Below, piece by piece: positions 1-11,117 of a DNA stretch of 64,000 nucleotides (positions within the stretch are counted from its first letter, which is position 1; each line of letters begins with the position of its first letter). The stretch spans positions 75,313,053 through 75,377,052 of the forward strand of contig CM060732.1 of NCBI GenBank assembly GCA_030704615.1. The letters run 5' to 3'. The translations under genes were made by a program, and so were the position numbers. The stretch comes from Takakia lepidozioides (Eukaryota > Streptophyta > Takakiopsida > Takakiales > Takakiaceae). The notes below the pieces were generated by a model, which made no database searches, was not told the DNA's origin, and saw only the letters and a program-made list of their open reading frames with translations.

Positions 1-1180
1 CATTGATTGTAAGGGGAACTGCAACCCGCAACCCTCCAATGGGAACCTCGTTCACTGGGTCAGCACCAACTCCTCCTATGGTTTCTCAGGCACCCGATCC
101 AAGGTCTGCAATTTGACCCGAGAGAGTGGGCCTGGATGGACAAGGCCAAATCTCCTTTTTTCGCCTACTCAGTCAGAAAAGGCTACTCCTTGCTCTCCCC
201 TCTATGCTCCTTCACCTACAAGTGGAAGAAAAAATGGAGGCATGCGCTGGAGGACAATACTAGATGGACCAGCATCTGGAAGGACATCTGGAAAAAAACA
301 GAGCGGCAAAGATCTCGACATTCATGTGGAAAGTGGCCCATAGAATCCTGCCTGTTAACGCGAATGCCTTGGAAGGCCTACAGCACTGTCCCCTTTGTGC
401 TCAAAACCAAGCGTCAATTGAACATTGTCTTGTGCTTTGTCCGCAGGTCCAAAGAATTTGGGGGATAGTCACCCGCTTTTACTCTAACTGGGCTAATCTC
501 CCCCCTTCTCTTGTACCTTCGTTGTTCCTGTTGAATATCCAACCAGGCACCCCGCCTATGGCTTGCCCAATTTGGACTTGCCTAAGGGCCCACTCTCTCT
601 GGAATATCTGGAAAGGCAGGTGCAAATTCATTTATCAAGGGAGACCCCCCAACATCATAGCTACTCTTTTTAACATCTATTTTGAGCAGATGACTGAGGG
701 GAGAAAGGCCTGGGTTGCCTTGTGTTTCCAGATCCTCGGAAGAAGTCGGCGCCTGGCTCCTCCAAGACTTTGACCTCACCTGGGGCAAGAGCGGCCTGCT
801 CTGCACCCGTATTTCCGACAACATTCAATGGAAAGACTCCGTCCCCGACCAATGGCAAGACCCCTGTTGGAGGTGAAGAGGGAGACCGAAACTGGCGTCA
901 CCTTTGCTCCAAGGGTACCAATTTCAAGGCTAAGCTCCAGTATAGCTAGTTCTGTAAATCTTCTGCTCTGGATCGAGACCCCCCCCACCCCCGCCTCCCT
1001 GCGCTGGGTTCTCCCTTGTTCTGTGTGAAGCTCACTTAGCTTGGTGACTGGGATGTTCCCCATCCGTAGGCCTCTCGGTGGTTATTTTTTCCACCATTTT
1101 GTAACCTCCTTTGATTTAATTTGATTACAAGGGCCTTCGTCCCCTTTCCTTTAAAAATAAAAATAAAAATAAAAATAAAA
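1..1180 (+). mobile_element. 3' end of a non-LTR retrotransposon (LINE), degenerate
   Basis: The translated region carries the C-terminal part of a plant LINE ORF2. A stretch around 130-300 (residues such as WRHALEDNTRW and SIWKDIW) is followed, after a frameshift near 300, by a zf-RVT zinc-binding module at about 310-470: KVAHRILP, then CPLC, a histidine in IEHCL, and CPQVQRIW. The reading continues to about 880, with Trp-rich C-terminal sequence (KDSVPDQW). At 1149-1180 there is a run of AAAAT units, the kind of simple A-rich tail left by target-primed reverse transcription, so the 3' end of the insertion is probably close to 1180. The 5' part lies outside the window. Frameshifts mean it is inactive. 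No target-site duplication could be defined. Confidence 0.75.
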
Positions 1181-2811
1181 TTATCGCCTAATTGTCCAGG
1201 GACGGTAATGTCTGTAATGATCCCACATGTGTGAGATTTGTCCCGCTTTGTCCCCTTTGGGCAAAAACAAATTAAAATTAAAATTAAAATGCCTAGTAGC
1301 GCAGTATTAGTACGGTATAAAAGTTCAAAAGTAAGGAAACAAAGTATACTTGACAATGCCTGCCCGCCCATTTGCACGGCCAGCGGCCAGCCATAGCTAA
1401 CTTTCATCCGCATGCGACAGACTCGGTAGGATGTGGATGAAGTGTGCAGTATGAAGGATGGAAGGGGACGTATCATGTTCACGTACGCACAATTCATCAT
1501 ACAGATAGAATACAGTAAGTACAGAGGATGTTAAGGGAGGCCGACAGAGTCTTAATGATTCCTCTCGTCGCTGCGACCAGAAGATGTCAGGTGGCAGATC
1601 GTCTCGTGGGTGACGATCGTTTCTGCAAACCAGTCGCTCTGCTGTTCGGCCTTCTTGTTTTCCAACTGTTTTTTTCTGTCTCTCTCGCTCAATTTCTAGA
1701 GAAAATGTCTGCTGTTGATAAGGAACGAGTCGGGCGACATATTACCCGTAGACTGTTTTTCGCAGTAATACATGCAACCCTCTCACACTTTCAGAATGTG
1801 TCCTCCCTCTGTGAGTACAGAAGTTAAAACAACTTCGCTGAAATCCCTCATGCTGAAGCTTTGTTGATGACTACTGCATGGGCTTGTCTTGAAAGTAACT
1901 TTATTTTCTACGAACAGTGCTGGCCATGAATCAATTGATATCTTCTGGTACCCAGCTACCGTCTTCAGGCCGGTGCCTACGAGCTTCGCCCTCTCTCTAG
2001 ACAAGATTCAGATCTTCTAAAACACTGAGTGCATTGTAATCATCAGCCCAACACTAACTTCGGTGAGGGCTGGTGACATTTACGCATGAACCTTATAGGA
2101 GCTTGTAGCCAACGGGACTCCAAGTTGACTCAAACTCTTCGACACTTCATGGAAGCTTGTGGATGGAGAAAAAGAGGTGTGTTGTGCACATATGTACTGG
2201 CCATGATTGTCATGTTGCAACTCAAGTAGGTTTTTGACAGCGGTGTCCCTGGGTTTGACCATTGGGCCTGTTCCCGCCCAGCGATGCCGCACGCTGCATT
2301 AATGCTGACATAGAACTTCTCTCGTCAATGATCAATCGCGTGGGTTTGGGAATTGCAGTAGTTCGCAAGGATTTACAAGGCCCAATATTCAGCACGTATG
2401 TCAAATGGCCCGTGCAGCAGTTACAAGGAACTCGTTTCCTTGGCCGTTATTGATGTTCAGATTCATCAGAAAAGATTTCCAGATCACTGACCTCGACTCC
2501 GTAATACGTATGGGCTCATAACCAGATAAGTGAGCGAGTTGCTATCATGCCGAGACCCGAAAGACAGTGATTGAACCGGTCCAGCAGTGGAGCTGAACAT
2601 TGCCAATCCAGCTTTGACCTGTGTAAGAGCATGATCGATCAGCTCGAGGAATACAATTTTACAAGCGAAATTGAAACCGGGTAGACCACTGGAGGTGTAA
2701 CCGTTCGGTTTCTGAGACCCATCTTATAGATTAATTCTGTTTATACGGTATATCTGGAGAGACAAGGTCACTGGGGAAACAGTACAATGATAGTGGGCTG
2801 ACAGCGATTCG
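1181..2811. other. Intergenic stretch, no gene recognised
   Basis: Short open frames occur on both strands (for example 1528-1827 +), but none shows a recognisable domain, splice pattern or repeat signature. A second short A-rich stretch (AAATT units) lies at about 1266-1291. Confidence 0.4.
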
Positions 2812-3330
2812 CAGTGTACAGATCTGCTAAAGGTTCATAACCATGGAGATGGATCAAGTAGAGAAAAGACGGCCAGCAGCAGTACTTCAAGGACAAAACA
2901 TTCATGACTGCGGGAAGTTATCCTCAATTTTATGGTTGCTGGGCGCGACACCACGGCTGCCACGTTGTCCATCTTATCTCATCAGCCAACACCCTAGCCA
3001 GCACCCAGAGGTTGCTGAGAAGATCTACGAAGAAATGCATTACTTTCTGAATGCGGGTACTAAACTTGACTTCAAGGAGCAGATTATCGGATTAGCGTCG
3101 CGGCTTTCATACAATGTCCTCTGTAAACTGCACTTTCTGCATGCGGCCCTCACACGCCTTCACCAGATGTGATTTGTTCTGAACATTCGGACTCCAACAA
3201 CTCAGGTTGACAGGCGACAGTTGTAGATCTCTTCCCCCATCCTGAAATGTGGTACGTGATTGAGCTTTTCCACAGCACTTTCTGCCTGGGCAGGTGTTCG
3301 AGTAGATGATGTCGCCTGCCGTATTCTGCT
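2812..3330 (+). pseudogene. Cytochrome P450 exon-4 fragment (relic of the CYP704-type gene)
   Basis: The segment aligns with exon 4 of the P450 gene at 9912-10286. Shared landmarks are the I-helix region (AGRDTTA in the intact gene, a shifted AATGGTTGCTGGGCGCGACA-type sequence here near 2930-2950), then SQHPEVAEKI, a KLDFKE block and ASRLSYNVL, against SLHPDVAEKI, KLDFNE and ASRLSYDAL. The I-helix part is in a different frame from the rest and the ExxR part is lost (HAALTRLHQM before a stop). Likeness seems to continue weakly into the following intron (CAGGTTGACAGGCGACAG against CAGGCTGACAGATAAC). No exons 1-3 or 5-6 were found nearby. It is a partial DNA-level duplicate, not a retrocopy. Confidence 0.75.
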
Positions 3331-4065
3331 CGGACAGATTATCAAGACAGACGGCGTGTTTAGCTCTCCGTTACAGAATGGAAGATGAAAGGGCAGCGTG
3401 CGAAAAGGAACAACATACGTTCCACATGTACATATCGCAAAACACTTTTGCAGTGTTTCCTTTGTTATCTCACGTACCTATGGAAGGGACAAGGGACAAG
3501 GGACCTCCCTCGAAAATTTCCTTTTCTTTTTTCTCTTAAATCAGAGTTTCTTTCACATTTCTTTACAGATTTTTCTTTCCGCTAATTCCGGAAAATTAAA
3601 TGCAGGGAGAGCATATAACAACCTCCAGGCTGGAAAAAGACGGAAATTACGGAAAGAAACTCAACAGTGTTTTCTTATTCCCTGGACGCTCAGCAGGTTT
3701 GAGGGGGAAGAGATGGAGGGCCCACACAATGGGTCACATAAAATAAGGCTTCTCCGGCAAATAGCCCAAGGGGTAGAGCATTGTGTGCCGGTAAAAAATA
3801 TTTTTGCTTGCCCTCCTGGTTAAGTAAATTATTTATCGGTCCAATTATTTATCCTATGGATAAAGGTAAAAACAAATTAGATGATTTTGTCCACTGGATA
3901 AAGGGTAAAGGCCAATAAGGGCTGCAAATGAATACTCTCAATATATCAAAGGATAAATGAAGGAAACATTGACATGTATATGGAAGTTTGTGAATGCTTG
4001 TGATGTTCATTTTTATAAAATAAAAATAATTAAATAAAAATAATAAAAATAAAAGAAATAAGACA
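3331..4065. other. Low-complexity intergenic DNA
   Basis: AT-rich DNA with recurring GGATAAAGGTAAA-like words (3840-3920) and an A-rich (TAAAAATAAT)n-like tract at 4017-4058. A weak tRNA-like word (TAGCCCAAGGGGTAGAGCA) sits at 3762, but no convincing B box lies at the right distance. No gene is supported. Confidence 0.4.
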
Positions 4066-4240
4066 ACCAGCATGTAGCCCAGTGGTAATGGGCACATACC
4101 ACGTTGGATGTGGTTGTGGGTTCAAACCACCGTCTGGTGTGTCATGAAGGTGTCCACCTTCCTGTTATAAGAGGTAAAAAAAAAAGAAAAAAGAGTTGGA
4201 CCAAAAAAACAAAAAAAGAAAAAGAAAAGAAAAAATTCGA
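4066..4240 (+). mobile_element. tRNA-derived SINE-like element with A-rich 3' end
   Basis: An A-box-like sequence (TAGCCCAGTGGTAATGGG from 4075) and a B-box-like sequence (GGGTTCAAACC, 4118-4128) are 43 bases apart, the spacing of the internal RNA polymerase III promoter in tRNA genes. The sequence does not fold into an obvious complete tRNA cloverleaf and lacks a recognisable acceptor stem. It is followed at 4173-4240 by a purine-rich, mostly A tract. This head-plus-A-tail layout is typical of plant SINEs such as the Au family, whose heads contain a similar GTAGC-CAGTGGTAA motif. Element ends and target duplications were not resolved. Confidence 0.5.
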
Positions 4241-5184
4241 AGGGACATTGTGGGTAGTAGGGTTGATCGTATGTTTTCATTGCACCCAAAGATAGTAATC
4301 AAACAAAGCAAAATATACCTCTGCAATGCAATATGGTTTTTTGGTCACGGAGCAGTGTCTGCATAGCAGCCTTCATGGCCCTTTTGTAAGCTTACTTTTT
4401 CCTTACTTTTTCAGTAAATTGAGGCCCAATCCCCTTCTCCAAAAAAATATAATTTAGAAAATATTTAAAATAATGATAGTAAAAGCCTAGGGTGAGGGGA
4501 TGACATTCCCACATCCACATCCATATTGTCTTTCTCTTAGAACACTCCCTTAATACATATATATATGTAGGTAATGGGTATTAACATATTATTTATCCTT
4601 CATAGGGGTAAGGATAAGGACAAATCAAAATATTATCGATAAGGGTAAGTGAAAAGGGAAAATGAGAAGTGTATATCCATTTACTCTTTACCCAGAGTTA
4701 CCCACGCAACACTTGGGTAGAGTGAAGCAGTGCCCCAGGAGATTAGGACCCTGCCCAGATACGTGCCCTCATATCCTCTCTTACATACTTTTAAGCTCTT
4801 TCCGGGCCAGTGACCACTTGCTCCATCTGCAAAGGAAAGTACTGTAGTCGGCAGGTCTTTTGGCCGAGTAGTTTTGGGTCAGTAGTGGACCCTCGCATTC
4901 AATGTCACTGTGTTTTGGGCACCTGGTACCCCATGTTCTCAAACTTACTACATAAGCCTGGACCGCCAACTTACTACAATGCTCTCGGGCAGGGCTGAGT
5001 TTTGACGCCCTTCATGAAGGCTGCCCAAAACTCGGAAAACAAAAGGAATAATGTAAGAAGTTAATGCGCCTGCGATCTGACGGTACTTTCGACAGATTCT
5101 GTCGACTGGGCCCTTTCTAATCTTCCCCACGCCCACTCCCGTGCTCACCTTTAAAATAATTACGATACAAGTTATTGCTATGCA
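4241..5184. other. Intergenic stretch, no gene recognised
   Basis: AT-rich with short TA repeats (near 4555-4566) and GGATAAGGGTAAG-like words. Open frames are short and show no recognisable domain. Confidence 0.4.
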
Positions 5185-5275
5185 GCAATGGGTTAGTCTG
5201 TTGGTAAGGCTGGTGGTCACAATTGGCGTGAGTGCAGGGTTCAACTCTTGATGGATGTTGCTGTCACTGCGGTCA
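5185..5275 (+). mobile_element. tRNA-derived SINE-like head
   Basis: An A-box-like word starting at 5194 (TAGTCTGTTGGTAAGG) and a B-box-like word at 5238 (GGTTCAACTC) are separated by 44 bases, the tRNA spacing. The sequence differs from the head at 4075, so it may belong to another SINE family or to a decayed tRNA pseudogene. No A-rich tail directly follows. Confidence 0.4.
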
Positions 5276-5339
5276 CTGTCATCTCATCATATGTGTATGT
5301 ATTTGGCCAAATTTGATGACACCAAGTGAGAGTTACAAC

Positions 5340-5537
5340 AAGTGGAGTGACACTCCCTTCCATGTCGAGTGACACCCATTTCATGTCACTCTCAAGAGGG
5401 GACTGACCCCCATTCCACCTCACTTCGCAAGAGGGGATGGAGAAACACGCATTCCATGTCACTCTCAAGAGGGGAGTGACACCCATTCCACCTCATATAC
5501 GCATTCCATGTCACTCTCAAGAGGGGATGGAGAAGAT
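5340..5537. repeat. Short imperfect tandem repeat
   Basis: The block CATGTCACTCTCAAGAGGGG occurs three times (from about 5392, 5455 and 5508). Spacers alternate between a GGAGTGACACCCATTCCACCTCA type and a GGATGGAGAA type. A shorter related unit (CCATGTCGAGTGACACCC) precedes it. The unit length is irregular, about 50-65 bases. Confidence 0.8.
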
Positions 5538-8064
5538 TTGACAGGATGAAACCGGCATACAGTGCTGTCAGAGATCGCACGCTTTCATTAAGTTCTTGCA
5601 TTTATTGCTAAGTAGTCTTCTCCCAGAAACAAAAGACACGGTCTCTCTATATTAAGATGAGCAAACATGCTTGGGCCAACAGCTAATAAGACAACAAGGG
5701 CTGCTGATAACATCAGGGTTACTTGAATGCATGAATAGTGTTTATCTCACCAAACTTAGACCCGAACTTGATGAGACAAAGTGATCAGTGACACCACGAG
5801 TGTTTGTCTTTTGAAAATTTTCTAAATTTTGAAAGGAAAACACGCGCGAGTGACAGCTCAGCCTTAATCAGATTATAGTTAGTAGGTGGACAAAGTAACC
5901 TCGCCAAGAGCATGGGACATCGGCCAAGGAAGGCTTAGAAGATCGTACCACACCCAAGGTAGCAGGATTTCAACAACAAGTACCTTGGTGGGCTCTCGGT
6001 GAGCTCTATCCAACCGAACTTTGAAAGGTAGGGCCGCCCTTCAAACTTCAAAACCTCAACGGCACTAGTCCCTGCAATGCCAGGGCTGAATGAGGGCATC
6101 CAGTTCAGTACCACCAGATTAGCGTGGCGTATGGGTTCAAAGTCAATGTCACAAAGACGGCACGTAGCAAAGCTTTTCAACAATATCGCAGGCTACAACC
6201 TAGCAGGTACAATAGTAAATCTCACGCTCATACTTACTCAACTTCATGGAGACCCAATCCTGGACCATTCTCGGAGCATAAGAAATCATAGATCATAATA
6301 TAATTAATGTCCCACCGCAGAATCAACTCGCCGAATGAACTGTACATGTGTCATGTATGGCCGCCTCCATGAATCTGCGAACCAGAAATTCCCAGCTCAG
6401 GTTGAATGACTGTCAGTGACCCATTCTTTCCATGCCGAAAATCAAGGGCTGGTACTTCCAGAAGCAGTAAATCATTGAATCAAGCCAAAACCCAATCGAT
6501 CTTCACAATCACACATGTAGACAATACATGCACCAACCCACTGTCGGATTAGTGTAAAGAATCTTCAAGCCTGCACGCCATGCCCTACCCCATCAAGCAA
6601 GCGAGCCGGATCAGACCTGCACCGCATTCACGCAGCTGCAGCATGTCCTATATCGACGCGCACACCCTCATAAACAAGCTAGCCCGGAACCGACACGCGC
6701 ATTCAATAAACCGGGGCACGCTCTCCATTATGATTTATCCCATATCGTTTGCACAGCGCTACCACGCCACGCAGCATAAAAGCCTGCGCTGCGTAACTCA
6801 ACCACCAACTCTGCCTCGCCACCCCGCGACTACTCCCTTTGACCTCCCGCCTTTATTCCGCCCTCCCTCCATCCGACGGCCCACAGACTTCCAAAATTAA
6901 ATCCGACGGTCCAAAACCCAAAACCTGCGATAGGAGACTCATCGTGGATCTCGGAACACTGAACGGCTTCGATCAGTTTCTCTGAAAGCTACTTTTCGGC
7001 GTAATATTAGCTGTCAACGTGGCTTTATAATAAAACGATTAAATAGATTACCGAAATGCGGTGGTTTACGTTTCGTTTTACGTTTCTTTATGTTGGGTTC
7101 CGTACCCGCATTATCTAAATCAATGGAATAATCATCCACGCTAAGATCGCAGAACCTAAAAATACACGTTGTTCATCCATTATTAGCTGAGCTGTGGATG
7201 TGTTCCGTCGCGCGAACTGAGAGATAAGACTAGGATGGATGAGATACGAGGTAGATGGATGTACGCTAAGGTATAGGTGTATAGAATACACGGGCAGCAT
7301 TAATCGTTTGTGATCTGGGCACGCTGATGGCGTGACGAGCAGCTGCTGGTCGTCGAGGTCCACAGACCGTCGTTGGGCGTGGGCGAGGCTGGCGCTGCGT
7401 CATCGATCTGCTGGTGACCTTGCACCAAAGAGTTGTTGCAGAGCTCATGCAGTTGATACAAGGTTGGGGCTGTGGGGCTCTGTTGCTCGCTGAGGAGACT
7501 TATTACTGCGCTTGCAGAGCTCTCTGTCGTCTCTGGGTGCTTGTAGGTGGAGTTCCTCTGGACATATATATAACGTTAGTTCTTTGAGCAGGCACTGGAC
7601 AGGTTGACACCCCTGTGCAGCGATCGATAGATCTCATCACACTTCCTTGATCTGTTGTCTTTGAGGAATCCACGGGCTCCGAACGCTTGTAGGCATTGAA
7701 TGGTCTTGGAGAGTAGGATCAGACACCTACAACGCGCGAGAGCTGTAGCCCGGGCGTAGCCTAAATCGTCCCTCGTTTTATTGTGCTGCTCAGGACTGAG
7801 AGTTGTCAGTCAACAACATAGGGAGCTTGGACTCAAAGCCTAGTGTGAGTGGCAATGCGGGTAGCTGCCTGTAGCCCAGGGAGGAACTTTGGACGAGTTC
7901 AACATATGTGATCTAGAGGTATAGTTAACCATTTTCGTTAGTGCTAGGTTGAAATTAGACTAGCACAGTTGCTGTCTAACCGTCGAGCAACCTGTGCATG
8001 CTACATTTTCTGGAGGGAGATTTGCCAATTCCGTCACAGACGCATTCGAACCGAGATCATCACG
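5538..8064. other. Intergenic region and probable 5' flank of the P450 gene
   Basis: No coding region is recognisable. An open frame at 6580-6900 lacks any known domain. A TATATATAA-like box lies at 7564-7572, about 490 bases upstream of the P450 start codon. It could be a core promoter with a long 5' leader, but this is a guess from composition only. Confidence 0.35.
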
Positions 8065-11000
8065 ATGGAGATACTAACATCAACAGCATGGAATTGCGTG
8101 CTTCTTCTGGGCATGAGTATTGGACTCTGGCTCGTCAACTATCGGCGCATGCAATCTGGAAGAAAGGGGCCCAAACAGTGGCCGGTGCTGGGGTCGACCG
8201 TCGAGCAGCTCATCAATTTCAACACAATGCACGATTGGCTACTTTCCTACTTCGAGAAGGGCATCAAAACATTTCCGGTGGCAATGCCAGATTGCACATA
8301 TACATACACTGTTGACCCCGCAAACGTGGAATACATTCTGAAGACAAACTTTTCCAATTTCCCCAAGGTATACTCTTCTTGCCCATCCTTGTACATCTCG
8401 TCTCCATCAACAGCTTAAGCTCACCAATTCTGATCCAGCACTGAACAATTGTTTCGTGGACAAGAAATGTTTCGTAATTTTGTGTGTACACAGGTCTTGT
8501 GAGTGTAACTGTTTCTGGTGCAAACGTCGATGTTGCTACCGAGAATGCCTCTAAGTTACATGTACAGGTTCTGTGAAGAATGGCAGAACTTCGAAATTTA
8601 CTGACGATTGGTCGCGATCATGCTTGCTGGCAGGGAGAGATATGCTATAGAAATTTCGAGGTCTTGCTAGGAGATGGCATTTTCAACTCGGATGGGGATA
8701 CGTGGCGGCATCAACGCAAGACGGCAAGCTTTGAGTTTGCCTCACGGGTCTTCCGTGACTTCAGCATTGTCACCTTCCGCGAGAATTCCCTTAAGCTGGC
8801 TTCAATTGTCTCTCGTGCCACTGTTTCGCAAAGGTCCGTCGACATGCAGGTTCGTCCTTCTCTGGAATCTCTTTTGTAGCCACTTCCCTTTGCCCGCTCT
8901 CCTTGTAGAGCAGTTTTGGAGAATACCTCATAGGTGAAGTTCGCCTGGCATGGATCAATAGAATTATAATTCAGCATGGCAGAATGCTACAACGAGGAAG
9001 TACTGTTCAGACTAGAATGGTGAGAGCCTGTGCCGGTCTAGAGTAAAAGTGGAAAACGCATGGTGGGTGACAAGTTCATGAATGCAGGATCTATTCATGC
9101 GCTTGACGCTGGACTCAATATGCAAAGTGGGGTTCGGGGTGGATATTGGAACTCTATCTCCATCGCTGCCTGCAGTGCCGTTTGCCACAGCATTTGACAC
9201 CTCAAATGAGGCAGTGACTTTGCGGTTTTTCGATCCTACATGGCCCATCAAACGGTGGTTAGGTCTCGGGATAGAGGCAACTCTTGCACGCAGTATCATA
9301 GTGGTGGACGACTTCACCTACAATGTGATTCGAACGAGGCGAGTAGAGATTGAAATGGGTCGGGCGCAAGGAAAAGAAGAGGTGCGTTTTGCCGTGTCCT
9401 TCTTCTTAAAAGGTTGACACTGCCAGTGTAGTTTCATTGCAGTCAGGGAGTTGTCCTGCCAGAACGAACGGGAGGGAGTGCTGAATTTGAGAGGCATCTT
9501 AAAATTTATCTTTCCTGAGGCGCTGTCTGCAGAAAGAGTTCAAGTAATGATTGAACCTCTTTTTAACGCTTAGAGTTCAAGGTTGGAGTCAATTCAGGAC
9601 CGCTTGTGGCCTTTGATCTCCATTTCATACAGCCTGGGCTAAGAAGAACTTCACATGTCTAAAAGACAGTCTGTATGAAATGGTGAAGATTGCAAAGATG
9701 GACACTTGTGTGGGAACTGGAGAGGAAATAGTACTTACGTAATGCCTGGAAAGTTCTGATTTGAACTCGAGTACGTGGTGTATAATGCGTTGATCACGAC
9801 AGATCGAGGTGATTGTATAGGAATAGTGAAGCTTGATCGTATCGTCTTGAGTTCAAAGGCACACATTGGAACATAGGCTGATCTTCACACAATGATCTGT
9901 ATAATTTGCAGCGAGCAGATTTACTATCAAGGTTCATAATGATGGGAGAGGCCCAAGATCAAGACAAAGACCAAGACCAGCAGCAGTTTACGGACAAAAC
10001 GCTGCGGGACGTTATTCTCAACTTTATGATCGCAGGCCGGGACACTACGGCTGCAACATTGTCATGGTTCGTCTATCTCATCAGCCTGCACCCAGACGTT
10101 GCCGAAAAGATCAATCACGAAATGCACAGTTTATTCGATGAGGATGGTGAGGCGATTAGTAAACTCGACTTCAATGAGTCGATTGTCGACTACGCATCGC
10201 GGCTTTCCTACGATGCCCTTAACAAAATGCACTATCTGCATGCTGCGATCACGGAGACTGTGCGCCTCTACCCTGCTGTTCCTCAGGTGATCTAGCTGAC
10301 CTCTGGAGCTTGTGAAATTGTTGGACGATTTGCAAATCAGGCTGACAGATAACTGTATCTCCTTTCAATTCTCCAGGGATGCCTTACATGTCGACGGCAC
10401 TGGTCTGGTGTTCGCCTCTGTGTATAGTGCTGTTCTCGTTGGGCAGTCTGAGGACTCTTGCTAAGAGAAGGAACTAACTAGTATGTGTACTTGTTTCTGT
10501 GATGTCCAGGACCCCAAAGGCATTTTAGAAGATGATGTGCTGCCTGATGGCACGGTGCTCAAGAAGGGAGGACTAGTAACATATGTGCCTTATTCACAGG
10601 GGCGCATGAAATACCTCTGGGGCCCAGATGCCAAGGAGTTTCGGCCAGAGCGCTGGTTGAAGGACGGCGTCTTCCAACCGGTTTCAACTTTTAAGTTCAG
10701 TGCATTCCAGGTGAGCTAGTGTGGACACGAGATCCAGACTAAATGATATGTTCAACCCTCCCTCAAAGTTTGTATATACATAAAACAGCATAAAAACCGT
10801 AGACCTGCTTTTGAAGTACCTCCAGGGAAATGCTTAAGAGCCCCGGCACTCTCCTTTATGCTCATGGACCGGGAATCATCCCGTTTGTGCACTGTATGTG
10901 ATGATCTTGTGTTAAATATGTTGCTCGTCGTTTTTCACAGGCTGGACCGCGAATTTGCTTAGGAAAGGACTCGGCCTACTTGCAGATGAAGATGGTCACT

Positions 11001-11117
11001 GCAATTCTGTGCCGCTTCTTCAGATTTCAATTGGTGCCAGGGCATCCTGTGCAGTACCGCATGATGGCCATTCTGAGCATGGTGCACGGCTTGAAGGTCC
11101 ATGTCACAAGGCGGTAG
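8065..11117 (+). CDS. Cytochrome P450, CYP704-type (probable fatty-acid omega-hydroxylase)
   Basis: Six exons: 8065-8367, 8634-8849, 9088-9381, 9912-10286, 10510-10710 and 10941-11117. All introns are GT-AG and all junctions are phase 0, giving 521 aa, the usual length of the family. Visible motifs: N-terminal membrane anchor (about residues 5-23), LLGDGIFNSDGDTWRHQRK (C-helix), AGRDTTA (312-318, I-helix oxygen-activating threonine), ETVR (386-389, ExxR), FRPERW (440-445), and the haem loop FSAFQAGPRICLG with the haem-ligand cysteine at 469. The C-terminal MKMVTAILCRFF and RMMAILSMVHGLKV blocks are typical of CYP704 in the CYP86 clan. Known CYP704 enzymes are ER-bound omega-hydroxylases of long-chain fatty acids; CYP704B acts in sporopollenin formation. 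The subfamily and substrate here are inferred. Start chosen as the first ATG before the hydrophobic anchor. A broken copy of exon 4 lies about 7 kb upstream. Confidence 0.92.

Noticed and set aside
3762-3825. tRNA-like A box TAGCCCAAGGGGTAGAGCA
   Set aside because: No good B box lies at tRNA distance; the nearest GGTT word is 56 bases away and poorly matched.
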